Part shown: positions 24,918 through 34,191 of the stretch, piece after piece
Layout: every line of letters begins with the position of its first letter
How positions within the stretch are numbered: position 1 is the stretch's first letter
DNA from: Pseudomonas rhodesiae
Lineage (GTDB): Bacteria; Pseudomonadota; Gammaproteobacteria; Pseudomonadales; Pseudomonadaceae
Length of the DNA: 64,000 nt
Assembly: GCF_007858255.1 (NCBI RefSeq)
Contig: NZ_VFEU01000003.1
Coordinates: forward strand, 372,001 to 436,000
Direction of reading: 5' to 3'
Made by a program: the position numbers and the translations under genes
The notes under the pieces: generated by a model
Database searches by the model: none
The model's input: only the letters and a program-made list of their open reading frames with translations
Told to the model about the DNA's origin: nothing

Positions 24918-25875
24918 GCTTGCCTCCTTGCACGGTATTTTCCGGCTGTTCTCTCACGCCGAATTGACTGGCAATCACGTACTTCGGCCGATGCTTGGCC
25001 TCCATATATATCCGCCCCACATACTCGCCCAGAATCCCAATCCCAATCAGTTGCACCCCGCCCAAAAACAAAATCGCCGTCATCAACGACGGATACCCTG
25101 GCACCGGGTTGCCAAACAGCCATTTATCCAGCACCAACCACCCGGCATACACCAGCGCCAGCAGCGAAATACACCCGCCGATATAACTCCACAGCCGCAA
25201 CGGCAAGGTGCTGAACGACGTGATGCCATCCATTGCCAGGTTCCACAGTTTCCAGGCGTTGAACTTGCTTTGGCCGACAGCGCGCGGCGCACGGTCGTAC
25301 TCGACGATGGCCACGGTGAAACCGGCCCAGGACAGCACGCCTTTCATGAACAGCTGTTGCTCGGGCAAGGCTTTGATCACGTCCACCACCTTGCGGTCCA
25401 TCAAGCGGAAGTCGCCGACGTTTTCTTCGATGTGGGTGTAGGCGATGCGGTTGAGCAGGTGATAGAACATCGACGCACTGTGGCGTTTGAGGTAGCCATC
25501 GCTGGAGCGGTTGCGACGTTTAGCCAGCACCACATCGGCGCCTTTTTGCCATTCGGCGAGCAGTTGCGGCACCACCTCGATGGGGTCTTGCAGGTCGACA
25601 TCCATGGGGATCACGGCGTCACCCGACGCGTATTCCAACCCAGCGAACAGGGCGGCTTCCTTGCCGAAGTTGCGGGAAAAGTTGATCAGCACCACATCGC
25701 GGTCGCCCAAGGCCAGCGCCTTGGCGTACTCGGCGGTGCGGTCGGTGCTGCCATCGTTGATCAATAGGATCTCGACCGTGTAGGCAGCCAGGGCTGGCTG
25801 TTGTCGCACCGTACGATAGAACAGCTGCACGGCTTGCTCTTCATTGAACAGCGGCACCACCAGCGAGAGCCTCAT
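24910..25875 (-). CDS. gtrB: bactoprenol glucosyltransferase GtrB
   Basis: 321 residues. A GT2 domain opens [19 protein letters not shown], with [27 protein letters not shown], the DXD region PMDVDLQDP and [13 protein letters not shown]; two C-terminal TM helices follow ([40 protein letters not shown]). It makes undecaprenyl-phosphate glucose (or another hexose) on the cytoplasmic side. Its start overlaps the GtrA stop by ATGA. Confidence 0.92.
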   Translation of the reverse strand: MRLSLVVPLFNEEQAVQLFYRTVRQQPALAAYTVEILLINDGSTDRTAEYAKALALGDRDVVLINFSRNFGKEAALFAGLEYASGDAVIPMDVDLQDPIEVVPQLLAEWQKGADVVLAKRRNRSSDGYLKRHSASMFYHLLNRIAYTHIEENVGDFRLMDRKVVDVIKALPEQQLFMKGVLSWAGFTVAIVEYDRAPRAVGQSKFNAWKLWNLAMDGITSFSTLPLRLWSYIGGCISLLALVYAGWLVLDKWLFGNPVPGYPSLMTAILFLGGVQLIGIGILGEYVGRIYMEAKHRPKYVIASQFGVREQPENTVQGGKHV

Positions 25876-26246
25876 CGATCACGCTCGCGAAACACGACCC
25901 AGCGTGACAGCAAGAAACCGCACACCAGGCTTACCAAAGAAAACACCATCACGGTCACGATCCCCGGTGCGTTCCAGCGGTCCGCCAAGGCGCCCACGCC
26001 CAGGCTCAAGGCGCCCATGCACAGCATGAACAGCGCGTAACGCGGCAACGACGCCGGCATAGCAAAAGTGAAGACAGCATTCACGTAGAAGGAAAAGCTT
26101 GCCGCGAGGCAAAAGGCCAGGAAATTGCTCAGCGTCTGGGTCAGACCAAACGCAGTCCTGAAAATGAAGAACAGCTGCCAGTGGATCACCGTATTGGCGG
26201 CGCCAATCACTGAATAGCTCAAGAAGCCTTTCCATAGCCTGGCCAT
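25872..26246 (-). CDS. gtrA: GtrA-family flippase
   Basis: 124 residues from ATG 26246 ([20 protein letters not shown]); the longer frame upstream is not conserved in type. Four TM helices are visible and the C-terminus [11 protein letters not shown] is the usual end of GtrA proteins. It flips undecaprenyl-phosphate sugar across the inner membrane. First gene of gtrA-gtrB-transferase, the order of phage- and island-borne O-antigen modification cassettes. Confidence 0.88.
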   Translation of the reverse strand: MARLWKGFLSYSVIGAANTVIHWQLFFIFRTAFGLTQTLSNFLAFCLAASFSFYVNAVFTFAMPASLPRYALFMLCMGALSLGVGALADRWNAPGIVTVMVFSLVSLVCGFLLSRWVVFRERDR

Positions 26247-26471
26247 GTCGTTGCTCGTTTGCGACTCGGCCCAGCAAGCCACGAAGGCCGTGGCCCGTCT
26301 ACTGTCAGAATTAACAGGTGGCGCACGCAAACAATTGAGACATTCAGTAATACCCAGGCTTTGCAATTGCTTACAAATACCGCCAACCTGCGCGCGCCCG
26401 ACAGGCGGCGTACGACATCAGCCTCGTCGACCTGTCCTTATTCCATCCTTTTTGTTCAAGAGCCCGCTGCC

Positions 26472-27605
26472 ATGCTGAACGGACGCGACCCACGCATCGA
26501 TTTTTTTCGGGGCCTGGCGTTGATCTTCATTTTCTGGGATCACGTCCCCCACAATCCCCTCGGCCAGATCACCCTGCGCAACATCGGTTTCAGCGACGCG
26601 GCCGAGGTCTTTGTGTTCCTCGCCGGTTATGCCTCGGTGCTGGCCTACAGCAAGGTGATGGAGCGCGAGGGCTATGGCATGGCCTGCCTGAAAATCCTGC
26701 GCCGGGCCTGGGTGCTGTATGTGGTGCATATCTTCCTGCTGGCGATGCTGATGGGCATCGTGTTCTTCGCCAACAGCCATGTGGAAACCCGCGACCTGGT
26801 ACAGGAAATGGGCCTGACGCACTTCATCACCAACCCGCAGCAGGCGCTGACCGACGAGTTATTGCTGCGCTTCAAACCCAATCTGATGGACCCACTGCCG
26901 CTGTATATCGTGCTGTTACTTGGGCTGCCGCTGGTGCTGCCGGCGTTGGTGCGTGTGCCGCTGGCGGTGGTGGCCGTGTCGCTGACGGTGTACCTGCTGG
27001 CGCCAAAACTGGGTTGGAACCTGGCGGCGATTGCCGACGGTGTGTGGTACTTCAACCCGGTGACCTGGCAACTGCTGTTCGTGCTCGGCGGCGCCGCGTC
27101 GATCCATGCTCGCCGGCCCCACACGCCCGATCCGCGAGCATTGTCGCGCCAGCCCGTGTTTATGGTCGCGGCGGCGTACAGCTTGCTGGCGGCAGTGATT
27201 ACCTTGTCGTGGCGCTGGCCGCAGATTCACGATGCGCTGATGCCGACGCTGCTCAACGAGTGGTTGTACCCGATCAGCAAGACCGACTTGTCGCCGGTGC
27301 GCCTGCTGCATTTTCTGGCGTTGGCCTATGTCACCGCCAAGCTGTTGCCCACCCACGGCTGGACACAGAACTGGCCGGCCCAGCAGTGCTGCCGCATGGG
27401 GCGTCATTCGCTGGAAGTGTTTTGCCTGGGGGTATTGCTGGCGCCATTGGCGGACATGCTCAACGCCCAAGTCAACGATGCCTGGCCGATGCAGATCTTC
27501 AGTGCGTTGCTGGGGTTGCTGTTGATGGCGGCGCTGGCGGCCTGGCTGGAATTCAATCAGCGTTTGAGCGCGCCACGGCCGGCGCCCTTGGGCGCCAGCC
27601 GCTGA
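26472..27605 (+). CDS. OpgC-like membrane acyltransferase
   Basis: 377 residues from ATG 26472 (MLNGRDPRIDFFRGLALIFI). About ten TM helices; the N-terminal RDPRIDFFRGLAL and IFWDHVPHNPLGQ are signatures of the OpgC domain family, which adds succinyl groups to osmoregulated periplasmic glucans. It diverges from the gtr cassette (225-bp gap) and is followed by a strong hairpin. A role in glucan or O-antigen acylation would fit the neighbours (bglX, opgD-like remnant, gtr genes), but the acyl donor and target cannot be read from the sequence. Confidence 0.82.
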   Translation: MLNGRDPRIDFFRGLALIFIFWDHVPHNPLGQITLRNIGFSDAAEVFVFLAGYASVLAYSKVMEREGYGMACLKILRRAWVLYVVHIFLLAMLMGIVFFANSHVETRDLVQEMGLTHFITNPQQALTDELLLRFKPNLMDPLPLYIVLLLGLPLVLPALVRVPLAVVAVSLTVYLLAPKLGWNLAAIADGVWYFNPVTWQLLFVLGGAASIHARRPHTPDPRALSRQPVFMVAAAYSLLAAVITLSWRWPQIHDALMPTLLNEWLYPISKTDLSPVRLLHFLALAYVTAKLLPTHGWTQNWPAQQCCRMGRHSLEVFCLGVLLAPLADMLNAQVNDAWPMQIFSALLGLLLMAALAAWLEFNQRLSAPRPAPLGASR

Positions 27606-27610
27606 CGCAA

Positions 27611-27639
27611 ACCGGCGACCGCTTTGCGCGGTCGCCGGT
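27611..27639. terminator. bidirectional hairpin terminator
   Basis: A perfect 12-bp stem (ACCGGCGACCGC and its complement) with a 5-nt TTTGC loop lies in the 42-bp gap between the convergent opgC-like and permease genes. There is no clear T-run, so termination may depend partly on Rho. Confidence 0.75.
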
Positions 27640-27647
27640 TCAGGCGG

Positions 27648-29057
27648 TCAAGCCGACCGCGCCGCCGCTTGGGTCGGCTGCAGCTTGAACACATAAAACA
27701 GTACCGTCAGCAGCACCAGGAACGCCGGGCCGATATACAGCGCCACGCGGGTGTCCGGGAAGTACGCCATCAGGCCCACCACCAGCACCAGGAACGCCAG
27801 GGCCAGGTAGGAACTGACCGGGTACAGCCACATGCGGTATTTCAGGTTTTTGCGTTCGGCCGGGCTCAGGCTCTTACGGAATTTGAGCTGCGCCAGCAGG
27901 ATCATCACCCAGGTCCAGATCGCACCGAAGGTGGCGATGGACGTCACCCACACAAAGACTTTTTCCGGTACCAGGTAGTTGAGCAGTACGCCCAACAGCA
28001 ACGCGGCGATCGACAGCAGCAGTGCCTTGCGCGGCACGCCGTTGCTTGAAGTGGTGGCGAAGGTCGCCGGTGCCTGGCCGTTCTGCGCAAGGCTGTAGAG
28101 CATGCGCCCGGTGCTGAAGATGCCGCCGTTGCAGGAAGACAGGGCGGCCGTGATCACCACGAAGTTGATAATGCCCGCCGCCGTCTTGATGCCAAGACGC
28201 TCGAAGGTCATCACAAACGGGCTGCCCTGGGTGCCGATTTCATTCCACGGGTAGATCGACAGAATCACGAACAACGCCCCGACGTAGAACAGCAGGATGC
28301 GCCAGAACACCGAGCCGATGGCGTTGGGGATGGTCTTTTGCGGGTTGCGTGCTTCACCGGCGGTGAGGCCGATCATTTCCACGCCCAGGTAGGCGAACAT
28401 CACCATTTGCAGGGACATCAGCACGCCGGTCATGCCGTTGGGCATAAACCCGCCGTGGGCCCAGAGGTTGGAAATCCCCAGCGCCACACCGTCATTGCCG
28501 AAGCCGAAGGCAATGATGCCGACGCCACCGATGACCATGGCGATGATGGTGACGATCTTGATCAGGGCGAACCAGAACTCGAACTCACCGAACGCCTTGA
28601 CCGCGATCAGGTTGATGGTGCCCATGCTCACCAGGGCCGCCAGGGCCCAGATCCAGCGCGGCACATCGGGGAACCAGACGCCCATGTACACCGCCACGGC
28701 GGTGATCTCGGCGACGCAGGTCACCAGCCACAGAAACCAGTAGTTCCAGCCGGTCAGAAAGCCCGCTAACGGCCCGAGGTAATCCTGGGCATAGCGGCTG
28801 AACGAGCCGGCTACCGGGTTGTGCACGGCCATCTCGCCGAGGGCGCGCATGATCACCAGGATCGCCAGACCGCCGATGATGTAGGAGAGCATGATGGCCG
28901 GGCCGGCCATTTCGATGGCCTTGGCCGAACCGAGGAACAGGCCGACGCCGATACAGGCGCCCAGGGCCATCAGGCGGATATGCCGTTCACCCAGTTCGCG
29001 TTTGAGCGGGCCGCCTTGAGCGGTCTCGCCATGGGGCAGGTGGTTGCCAGAGGGCAT
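27648..29057 (-). CDS. amino-acid permease (AAT/APC family, ProY-like)
   Basis: 469 residues with twelve TM helices. AAT family features: LKRELGERHIRLMALGACIG, GVGLFLGSAKAIEMAGPA, GEMAVHNPVAGSFSRYA, and TAGEARNPQKTIPNAI after helix 6. It imports a neutral amino acid with protons. Sequence and length resemble the ProY/GabP/D-serine-D-alanine-glycine transporters; I lean to ProY-like but cannot fix the substrate. It is monocistronic between a terminator and its own upstream region. Confidence 0.88.
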   Translation of the reverse strand: MPSGNHLPHGETAQGGPLKRELGERHIRLMALGACIGVGLFLGSAKAIEMAGPAIMLSYIIGGLAILVIMRALGEMAVHNPVAGSFSRYAQDYLGPLAGFLTGWNYWFLWLVTCVAEITAVAVYMGVWFPDVPRWIWALAALVSMGTINLIAVKAFGEFEFWFALIKIVTIIAMVIGGVGIIAFGFGNDGVALGISNLWAHGGFMPNGMTGVLMSLQMVMFAYLGVEMIGLTAGEARNPQKTIPNAIGSVFWRILLFYVGALFVILSIYPWNEIGTQGSPFVMTFERLGIKTAAGIINFVVITAALSSCNGGIFSTGRMLYSLAQNGQAPATFATTSSNGVPRKALLLSIAALLLGVLLNYLVPEKVFVWVTSIATFGAIWTWVMILLAQLKFRKSLSPAERKNLKYRMWLYPVSSYLALAFLVLVVGLMAYFPDTRVALYIGPAFLVLLTVLFYVFKLQPTQAAARSA

Positions 29058-29394
29058 AGGGATACAACCTCATTTTGTTATTGGATTGATCCACCGAGTC
29101 ATGGACGTTAGCGCGGATAAGCGCGGGCGCCTGAATAACCGGCCTGCCTCGTGGGCAGAACCGTCTGACAGAACAACCGTCAGATCAGCGGGCGTGCAGT
29201 ATAAAAAGCTCCCAACAGGGCTTTTCACTCAATAAACGACAAAATTTGGCGAGAACTCGCGGCAAAAGCCGCTTATGCGGAGGGGCATTAACTGCCTGAC
29301 GTGGCGTTCTGCCGTGGAAACGGCGGCGAGTATTGCACAGCCAAGGTGCAGCGTCATGCCCCTACTCTGGTCGTAGGCGCGGGGGGCGAGCGCT
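29058..29394. other. intergenic region upstream of permease
   Basis: 337 bp between the permease start and the stop of the large toxin-like gene. It holds two small inverted repeats: TCTGAC/GTCAGA (29164-29169 with 29179-29184) and GCGGC-AAAA-GCCGC (29259-29272). The second could be a weak terminator or part of a 5' leader hairpin of the permease. I see no open reading frame with a ribosome site. Confidence 0.5.
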
Positions 29395-32300
29395 CTAGAT
29401 CGAGGGTTTGCCCTCAGGCCAGGCGGGCGCATCGAAGAACAGCTTGCGGGCCATGCGCAGGTTGATTTCGCCGCGATGGATCTCCAGGGTCTGGCTGACG
29501 CGTCCGCTCTGCCCGGCCTTCATCCTGGCAAATGCCTGGGCCTGGGCCTCGATCTGCGCCTGTTTGCCCAACCGGTGCTGTTCCGGAGTCTTGAGGTGCG
29601 CGGCGCTGAAATGATCGTCCGGCCCGGTCTGGCGGCCGTAGTGAAAATGCCCGTAGCACCAGGGCTGTCGGCTCTGTTCGTCGATCACCACATAGCTTTG
29701 CAGCCAGTCGTCCGAGCGCCCCGCCAACGCCACGCGCTCGCCCTGGCGATACACCTTGGCTTCGCGATGCCCCACCAACACGTCCAACCCGGCCTGGGTC
29801 GGCGGGCGCGCCTTGATAGCGGTCAAGCGCGCCTGCAAGCCTTGCTCGGACAAACGACTGGCAGCGGCTCGCAGCTCGTCGGTTTCGGTGCGCGCCCGGG
29901 CTCTTTGCGTGGCCGCCAAACGATCCGGCTCGCTGAGCAACAGGCGCTGCTGAATGGCATCGGCGCAGCGGCGTAACTTGTCGGCGCGCTGCTCCAGGAT
30001 GTCTTGCAGGGACTGCGGTTCGTTGGCGTTGCGCGCCATTTTCAACACTTCGGCGATGGCCTTTTCCACCGGCGCGCGCAGGGCCTGGCCTTGTTCGATC
30101 AAGCGCGCCAGGTTGGGCAACGACGTCGTGCGCTGCACCGGCGTTTTGTTGAGCGGCTCCCAGATGCCGTCGGTGGCCTGGGTAAACGAAGCAATCACTT
30201 CGTTCTGAGCGTCGGTGACCTCGGCGATTTCAATCGGCTGCTCATCGCTGGTGACTGTCACCCGCGCCACGTACAGGTCCTGGTTGCGCGTGCGGATTAT
30301 TTTCTTCTGCCGCACACGGGACGCGGGCCGGGTGACAGGCGCCGGCTCCAAAGTCGCGGCCAACTCGCGTTGTACCTGAAGGTGCAATTGGGCGAACAGT
30401 TGTTGCAGTTTGTCCAGGTAGCCCAGGTGGAACTTGTCCGGTTCCATGGCGCGCCAGAACTCGATGCGGTCGTCGGTCTGGGCATACACGCGATCGAAGC
30501 TCTCCAGCAATTCGACGCGCAACTCCGGGTTGTGCGACGCCAGCTCATCGAGCTGCGCCTGGGAGCCGCTGGCCCAACGGGCACGTTGTACGGTGTCGTC
30601 CAGGCTTTGGAAAAAATCATCGTCCAGCCTCGGCCCCTCGCTGTTGAGCGCGACCGCCCACAACGCGGACACTTGCAACGACTGCAACTCCAGCACCGTC
30701 GGCGTAGCCGCCTCACTCTGTTTGAACGCCTGGGCTTTGTCGCGCCCGTATTTGGGCACTCGCTCCAGCGCGTCCAGGGTGTCGATTTCCAGGCTGCGCC
30801 AGACAATCGCGTTCTGGTTTTGGTCGGCCAACAGGCGCATGCCTTCGACGATGTTGCGATGCGCCTCTAGGTTGATATCCGACAATGCTTCCGCTTCACT
30901 CTCGGCTTGCACCAGTTCCAGCGCCGGCACCAGCCTGGCATGCAGCGCGGCGGTCGCTTCCCGAGCGTATTGCAGCAACTGGCGCAGGTTGAGGATCTGG
31001 CCTTCGAGCAGCGTGCTCAACTCGCGCTCGTAAGCGGGGCGCGGGCGTAGGGCTTGCAGGTCTTTAAGGCATTGGAGTTCAAGGCGAGAAGCCTCCAGTT
31101 TGTTCTGTAACTCGTGCAGGTAGCGGGCATCGGCGGCGATTCGCTGTTGTTCGGTGATGTGCCCGGCGTGGCTGGTTTTCAGGCTGCGCGCCACGCCGAT
31201 AGCACGGTCAGCGGTTTCGCGGCGTTGGGCGTACTGACGTAAATCCTGCTCCAGTTGTTGGCGGCGCGCTTCGGTGCTGGCGGGCGCCGCCGGGGTGTCG
31301 GCCTGGCCACCGCGCAGGCGCAGGCGCAGGTCCACATCCCAGCCGCCGCCCTCCAGCGGTTTGAGCCAGGGGCCGCTGGCCGTGCCGGCGGCGTCGGTGA
31401 CTTGCACACTGTCACCGACCAGCCGCACTCGATAAACATGGCCGCGTACCACCGCCTGCCATTGCGGCGGAGCCGAACGGGTGTCCTGCAACAGGCCCTT
31501 GAGCCGACCCGCGGTTTCGGCGCCCGGCAACGCGAGCGGCCAGGGCTGTTGCACGGCGCGCAGGCTCATCCCCTCCAGACGTTCGCGCATAAACGGCGTC
31601 AACGTATCGCGGGCGCTGCTCCAGCGGTACGGCGCATGGGTGGGCAGCGTGGCGGCACTGCGCGTCACCGTAGGCGAAGGCGATGACAGCCTAGCTCGGG
31701 TGCGCGCAAACACCGGATGGCGCAGATCGAGCGTCGCCGGCCGCTCGTGGGGCGAGGCGCGATAGGCCAGGACCATCACCAGATTGCTCAGCAGGTCCAT
31801 CGCGCCCTCGACTTGGGCGACGGGGTCGGCGGGGGTCGAGGCGGCCACATCGCGCTGCACGCTGTCCAGCACCTGCACCATCCAGCCCGCCAGCAACGCC
31901 GGGCCACGCAGAAACGGCAACGCACTGCTGAACAGCAACCAGCCACCGGCCTTGATCGTCGCCCAGCGCTGCTCGGCGTTCGACACTGATTCGGCGTCGG
32001 CCAGGCTCACCAACGCTTCGGCGGTGGCAGCAAACAGTCGGGGCAGTGGGTCGCTGCTTTGCACCTGTTTGCTCAGTTGAGCGGGCGCGGGCCGGGCGGG
32101 CACGCTGAATTCATCGCCCTGATGAAAGTGACGGATATGCGGTTCCAGAAACCCACCGTTGGCATACACCGCCTGACGGCTCGGGGCGATCCAGGCCAGC
32201 ACGCTGTCCTGCAACTCGCCCGGCGCCTGGATCGCCTGCAACAGCGCCCGAGGGGATTCGAACTCGCGCAGACTCGGCGTGAACAACGGGCGATAGAGCA

Positions 32301-34032
32301 GATGCGGCCCCTGCTCGCTATTGCGCGCGCCGATCACAAAGTGGCTGAGCACAGGATCCTCGGCGGCCGTGGGCGATGCTTTGAACGCCAAAGGCCAGAT
32401 CGCCGCCTGCTCATCCGCAGCCGACGCTACTGCCGTGGCTACCAAGCGCGCACCTGCCTGGGTCAACCCGCCCTCCCCCTTGAGTTTCATCTGCAAGGCC
32501 AGCAATGGCAGCTGCGCGCGCAATTGCCCAGTAAACAGGGCTTCGCGCCGTGCGCGTTCGGGGGGATCGCTGATGAGCTTTTGCTTGAGCAGGTCCGGGT
32601 AGGACTGGCCGATGTCCACCTCGGTGACGCAGGCCAGCAACAGCGAAGCGCTCAACCAAGTCGCCGCGGCGCGGCCCTTGAGGGTGATCTGGGACGGCGC
32701 ATGGGGAAAGCCCCTGAGGTTCTCCAGGGCCAGTTCCGTCAGGCTCAGGCTGACCCGCTGCACATCGCCACTGGGGTAACCGCCCGGCAACATGGCCGCT
32801 GTGACCAGGTTGAAGGTCAACTCGATGTCGTCCGGGTTCAGGTCTTTAGCCAAGGGTTGCTTGGCCAGGCACCGCTTCAGGGCCTCGGCGGCAAAGGCGC
32901 GAATCGGTGGGATACCGTCGAGAAACCCTTGCCCGGCGGCACGCGCCTGCTGCTCGGCGAGGGCCTGCAAGCCACGGGCGTAGGCCAGGCTGTCGTCCGC
33001 CGAGGCGTGCACCAGCCACAGCGGCAGCGCGTCCTGCAAGCGTTGCTGGATCGGCGTCAGCACCGTCTCGAACCAGCGGCGCGGATCGGTCACGTAGTCC
33101 AGCATCTGCTGGTACTGGCGCGGCGTGCGCGGCACCGTGGGGTCGATGGCCAGCACGTCGAGCCGTTGGCGCTCGGCATAACACGCGGCCAGCAGATCGA
33201 AGGGGTCCGCCGGCGGTTGTTCGATAAACCACTCCACCGCCGTCCCTGCCAGGTCCTGACTGAGGTAATCGGGGATCAGGGCTGCGATAGCGTCCAGGCT
33301 GTCCAGAGGATGAATCCCAGTGGCTGGGCTGAACAACAGCAACGTACGCGCTTGCGCGCCGCTCGGGGCATGGTCGAGCACCAGCACCGGCAGCATGCGC
33401 GGCGCTTGCGTACTGCCCTGGCGCCGCACCTGCACCGTGCACACGCTCAGTGCTTCTTGCTGCACGCTCCATTGCGCATCGGGTCGGATCGGGCGCAGCC
33501 GCTCGCGCGGGAATATCCGTTCGAACGCCTGTTCATCCATGCCGGCCGGCGGGTCACAGTCGTACAACAAGGCCAGCAGGCTGGCGGACAAGTAGGCCCA
33601 GCGCGTGGTTTGCACCGGTACCGTGTCGCGCCACCAATCGCCCAGACGCGCCAGCCAGGCCTCCAGCAGACGCGGCCCCAACTGATTGACCCATCGCTCC
33701 ATGTCGGCCAGCGACGGCCCGCCCGGCACATAGTTCTCGCGCTGGAGCAACGCCACCTGATGATGCCCTTCCACGTAGCGCACCGGCGCGGCACTGGCCA
33801 GGCGCAACAGCACTTCATCGGGCAAGGGGCTGTAGTGATGCTGGTCGGCGCGCAACGGCGTGCCGATGGCCACCCGCCGGGCCAGGTAATTAAGCGCGGG
33901 GTAATGCGTATCCAGCAGGGCCTGCACCTGGGTCACCGCCACCTCGTGCAGGGTTGGAACATCGGAAAAAACGGTGACGATCTGTTCAATATGGTCGTGA
34001 CGCGCGGAGGTTGAACCTGTCGACTGAGGCAT
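29395..34032 (-). CDS. large toxin-like protein (dermonecrotic-toxin-domain/DUF6543-like)
   Basis: 1545 residues from ATG 34032 (MPQSTGSTSARHDHIEQIV); the frame is open to 34200 but that part crosses the divergent promoter. No signal peptide. The N-terminal 600 residues are helical with Trp-rich patches (LGDWWRDTVPVQTTRWAYLS). One hydrophobic stretch is near 755-785. Long coiled coils lie at about 915-1010 and 1320-1400. The C-terminal motif CYGHFHYGRQTG...AHLKTPEQHRLG is, as I recall, shared by large Pseudomonas DUF6543-type proteins. It has no LRR or NEL domain. It diverges from the PBP gene and sits beside two NEL proteins, so a secreted toxin or effector is the likely role; enzymatic activity is unknown. 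Confidence 0.7.
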   Translation of the reverse strand: MPQSTGSTSARHDHIEQIVTVFSDVPTLHEVAVTQVQALLDTHYPALNYLARRVAIGTPLRADQHHYSPLPDEVLLRLASAAPVRYVEGHHQVALLQRENYVPGGPSLADMERWVNQLGPRLLEAWLARLGDWWRDTVPVQTTRWAYLSASLLALLYDCDPPAGMDEQAFERIFPRERLRPIRPDAQWSVQQEALSVCTVQVRRQGSTQAPRMLPVLVLDHAPSGAQARTLLLFSPATGIHPLDSLDAIAALIPDYLSQDLAGTAVEWFIEQPPADPFDLLAACYAERQRLDVLAIDPTVPRTPRQYQQMLDYVTDPRRWFETVLTPIQQRLQDALPLWLVHASADDSLAYARGLQALAEQQARAAGQGFLDGIPPIRAFAAEALKRCLAKQPLAKDLNPDDIELTFNLVTAAMLPGGYPSGDVQRVSLSLTELALENLRGFPHAPSQITLKGRAAATWLSASLLLACVTEVDIGQSYPDLLKQKLISDPPERARREALFTGQLRAQLPLLALQMKLKGEGGLTQAGARLVATAVASAADEQAAIWPLAFKASPTAAEDPVLSHFVIGARNSEQGPHLLYRPLFTPSLREFESPRALLQAIQAPGELQDSVLAWIAPSRQAVYANGGFLEPHIRHFHQGDEFSVPARPAPAQLSKQVQSSDPLPRLFAATAEALVSLADAESVSNAEQRWATIKAGGWLLFSSALPFLRGPALLAGWMVQVLDSVQRDVAASTPADPVAQVEGAMDLLSNLVMVLAYRASPHERPATLDLRHPVFARTRARLSSPSPTVTRSAATLPTHAPYRWSSARDTLTPFMRERLEGMSLRAVQQPWPLALPGAETAGRLKGLLQDTRSAPPQWQAVVRGHVYRVRLVGDSVQVTDAAGTASGPWLKPLEGGGWDVDLRLRLRGGQADTPAAPASTEARRQQLEQDLRQYAQRRETADRAIGVARSLKTSHAGHITEQQRIAADARYLHELQNKLEASRLELQCLKDLQALRPRPAYERELSTLLEGQILNLRQLLQYAREATAALHARLVPALELVQAESEAEALSDINLEAHRNIVEGMRLLADQNQNAIVWRSLEIDTLDALERVPKYGRDKAQAFKQSEAATPTVLELQSLQVSALWAVALNSEGPRLDDDFFQSLDDTVQRARWASGSQAQLDELASHNPELRVELLESFDRVYAQTDDRIEFWRAMEPDKFHLGYLDKLQQLFAQLHLQVQRELAATLEPAPVTRPASRVRQKKIIRTRNQDLYVARVTVTSDEQPIEIAEVTDAQNEVIASFTQATDGIWEPLNKTPVQRTTSLPNLARLIEQGQALRAPVEKAIAEVLKMARNANEPQSLQDILEQRADKLRRCADAIQQRLLLSEPDRLAATQRARARTETDELRAAASRLSEQGLQARLTAIKARPPTQAGLDVLVGHREAKVYRQGERVALAGRSDDWLQSYVVIDEQSRQPWCYGHFHYGRQTGPDDHFSAAHLKTPEQHRLGKQAQIEAQAQAFARMKAGQSGRVSQTLEIHRGEINLRMARKLFFDAPAWPEGKPSI

Positions 34033-34191
34033 GCTGACTTTCTTGTGCCGGACGCGGGGATCGGTCCGATCAAACCCGCACGCTAGCGCGGCCGTCTGGG
34101 CTGCCAGCGGTAACCGGTTATGGCGGCGACAAATTCCTTGCCAACGCCAATCAGCGACTAAGCTTGAGTCAAGTCCGATCAATCTGCGTGA

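Noticed and set aside
32059..34014. 651-residue plus-strand frame opposite the toxin-like gene
   Set aside because: Rich in Arg, Gly and His with no motif; the minus-strand frame is far longer and has a conserved C-terminal motif.
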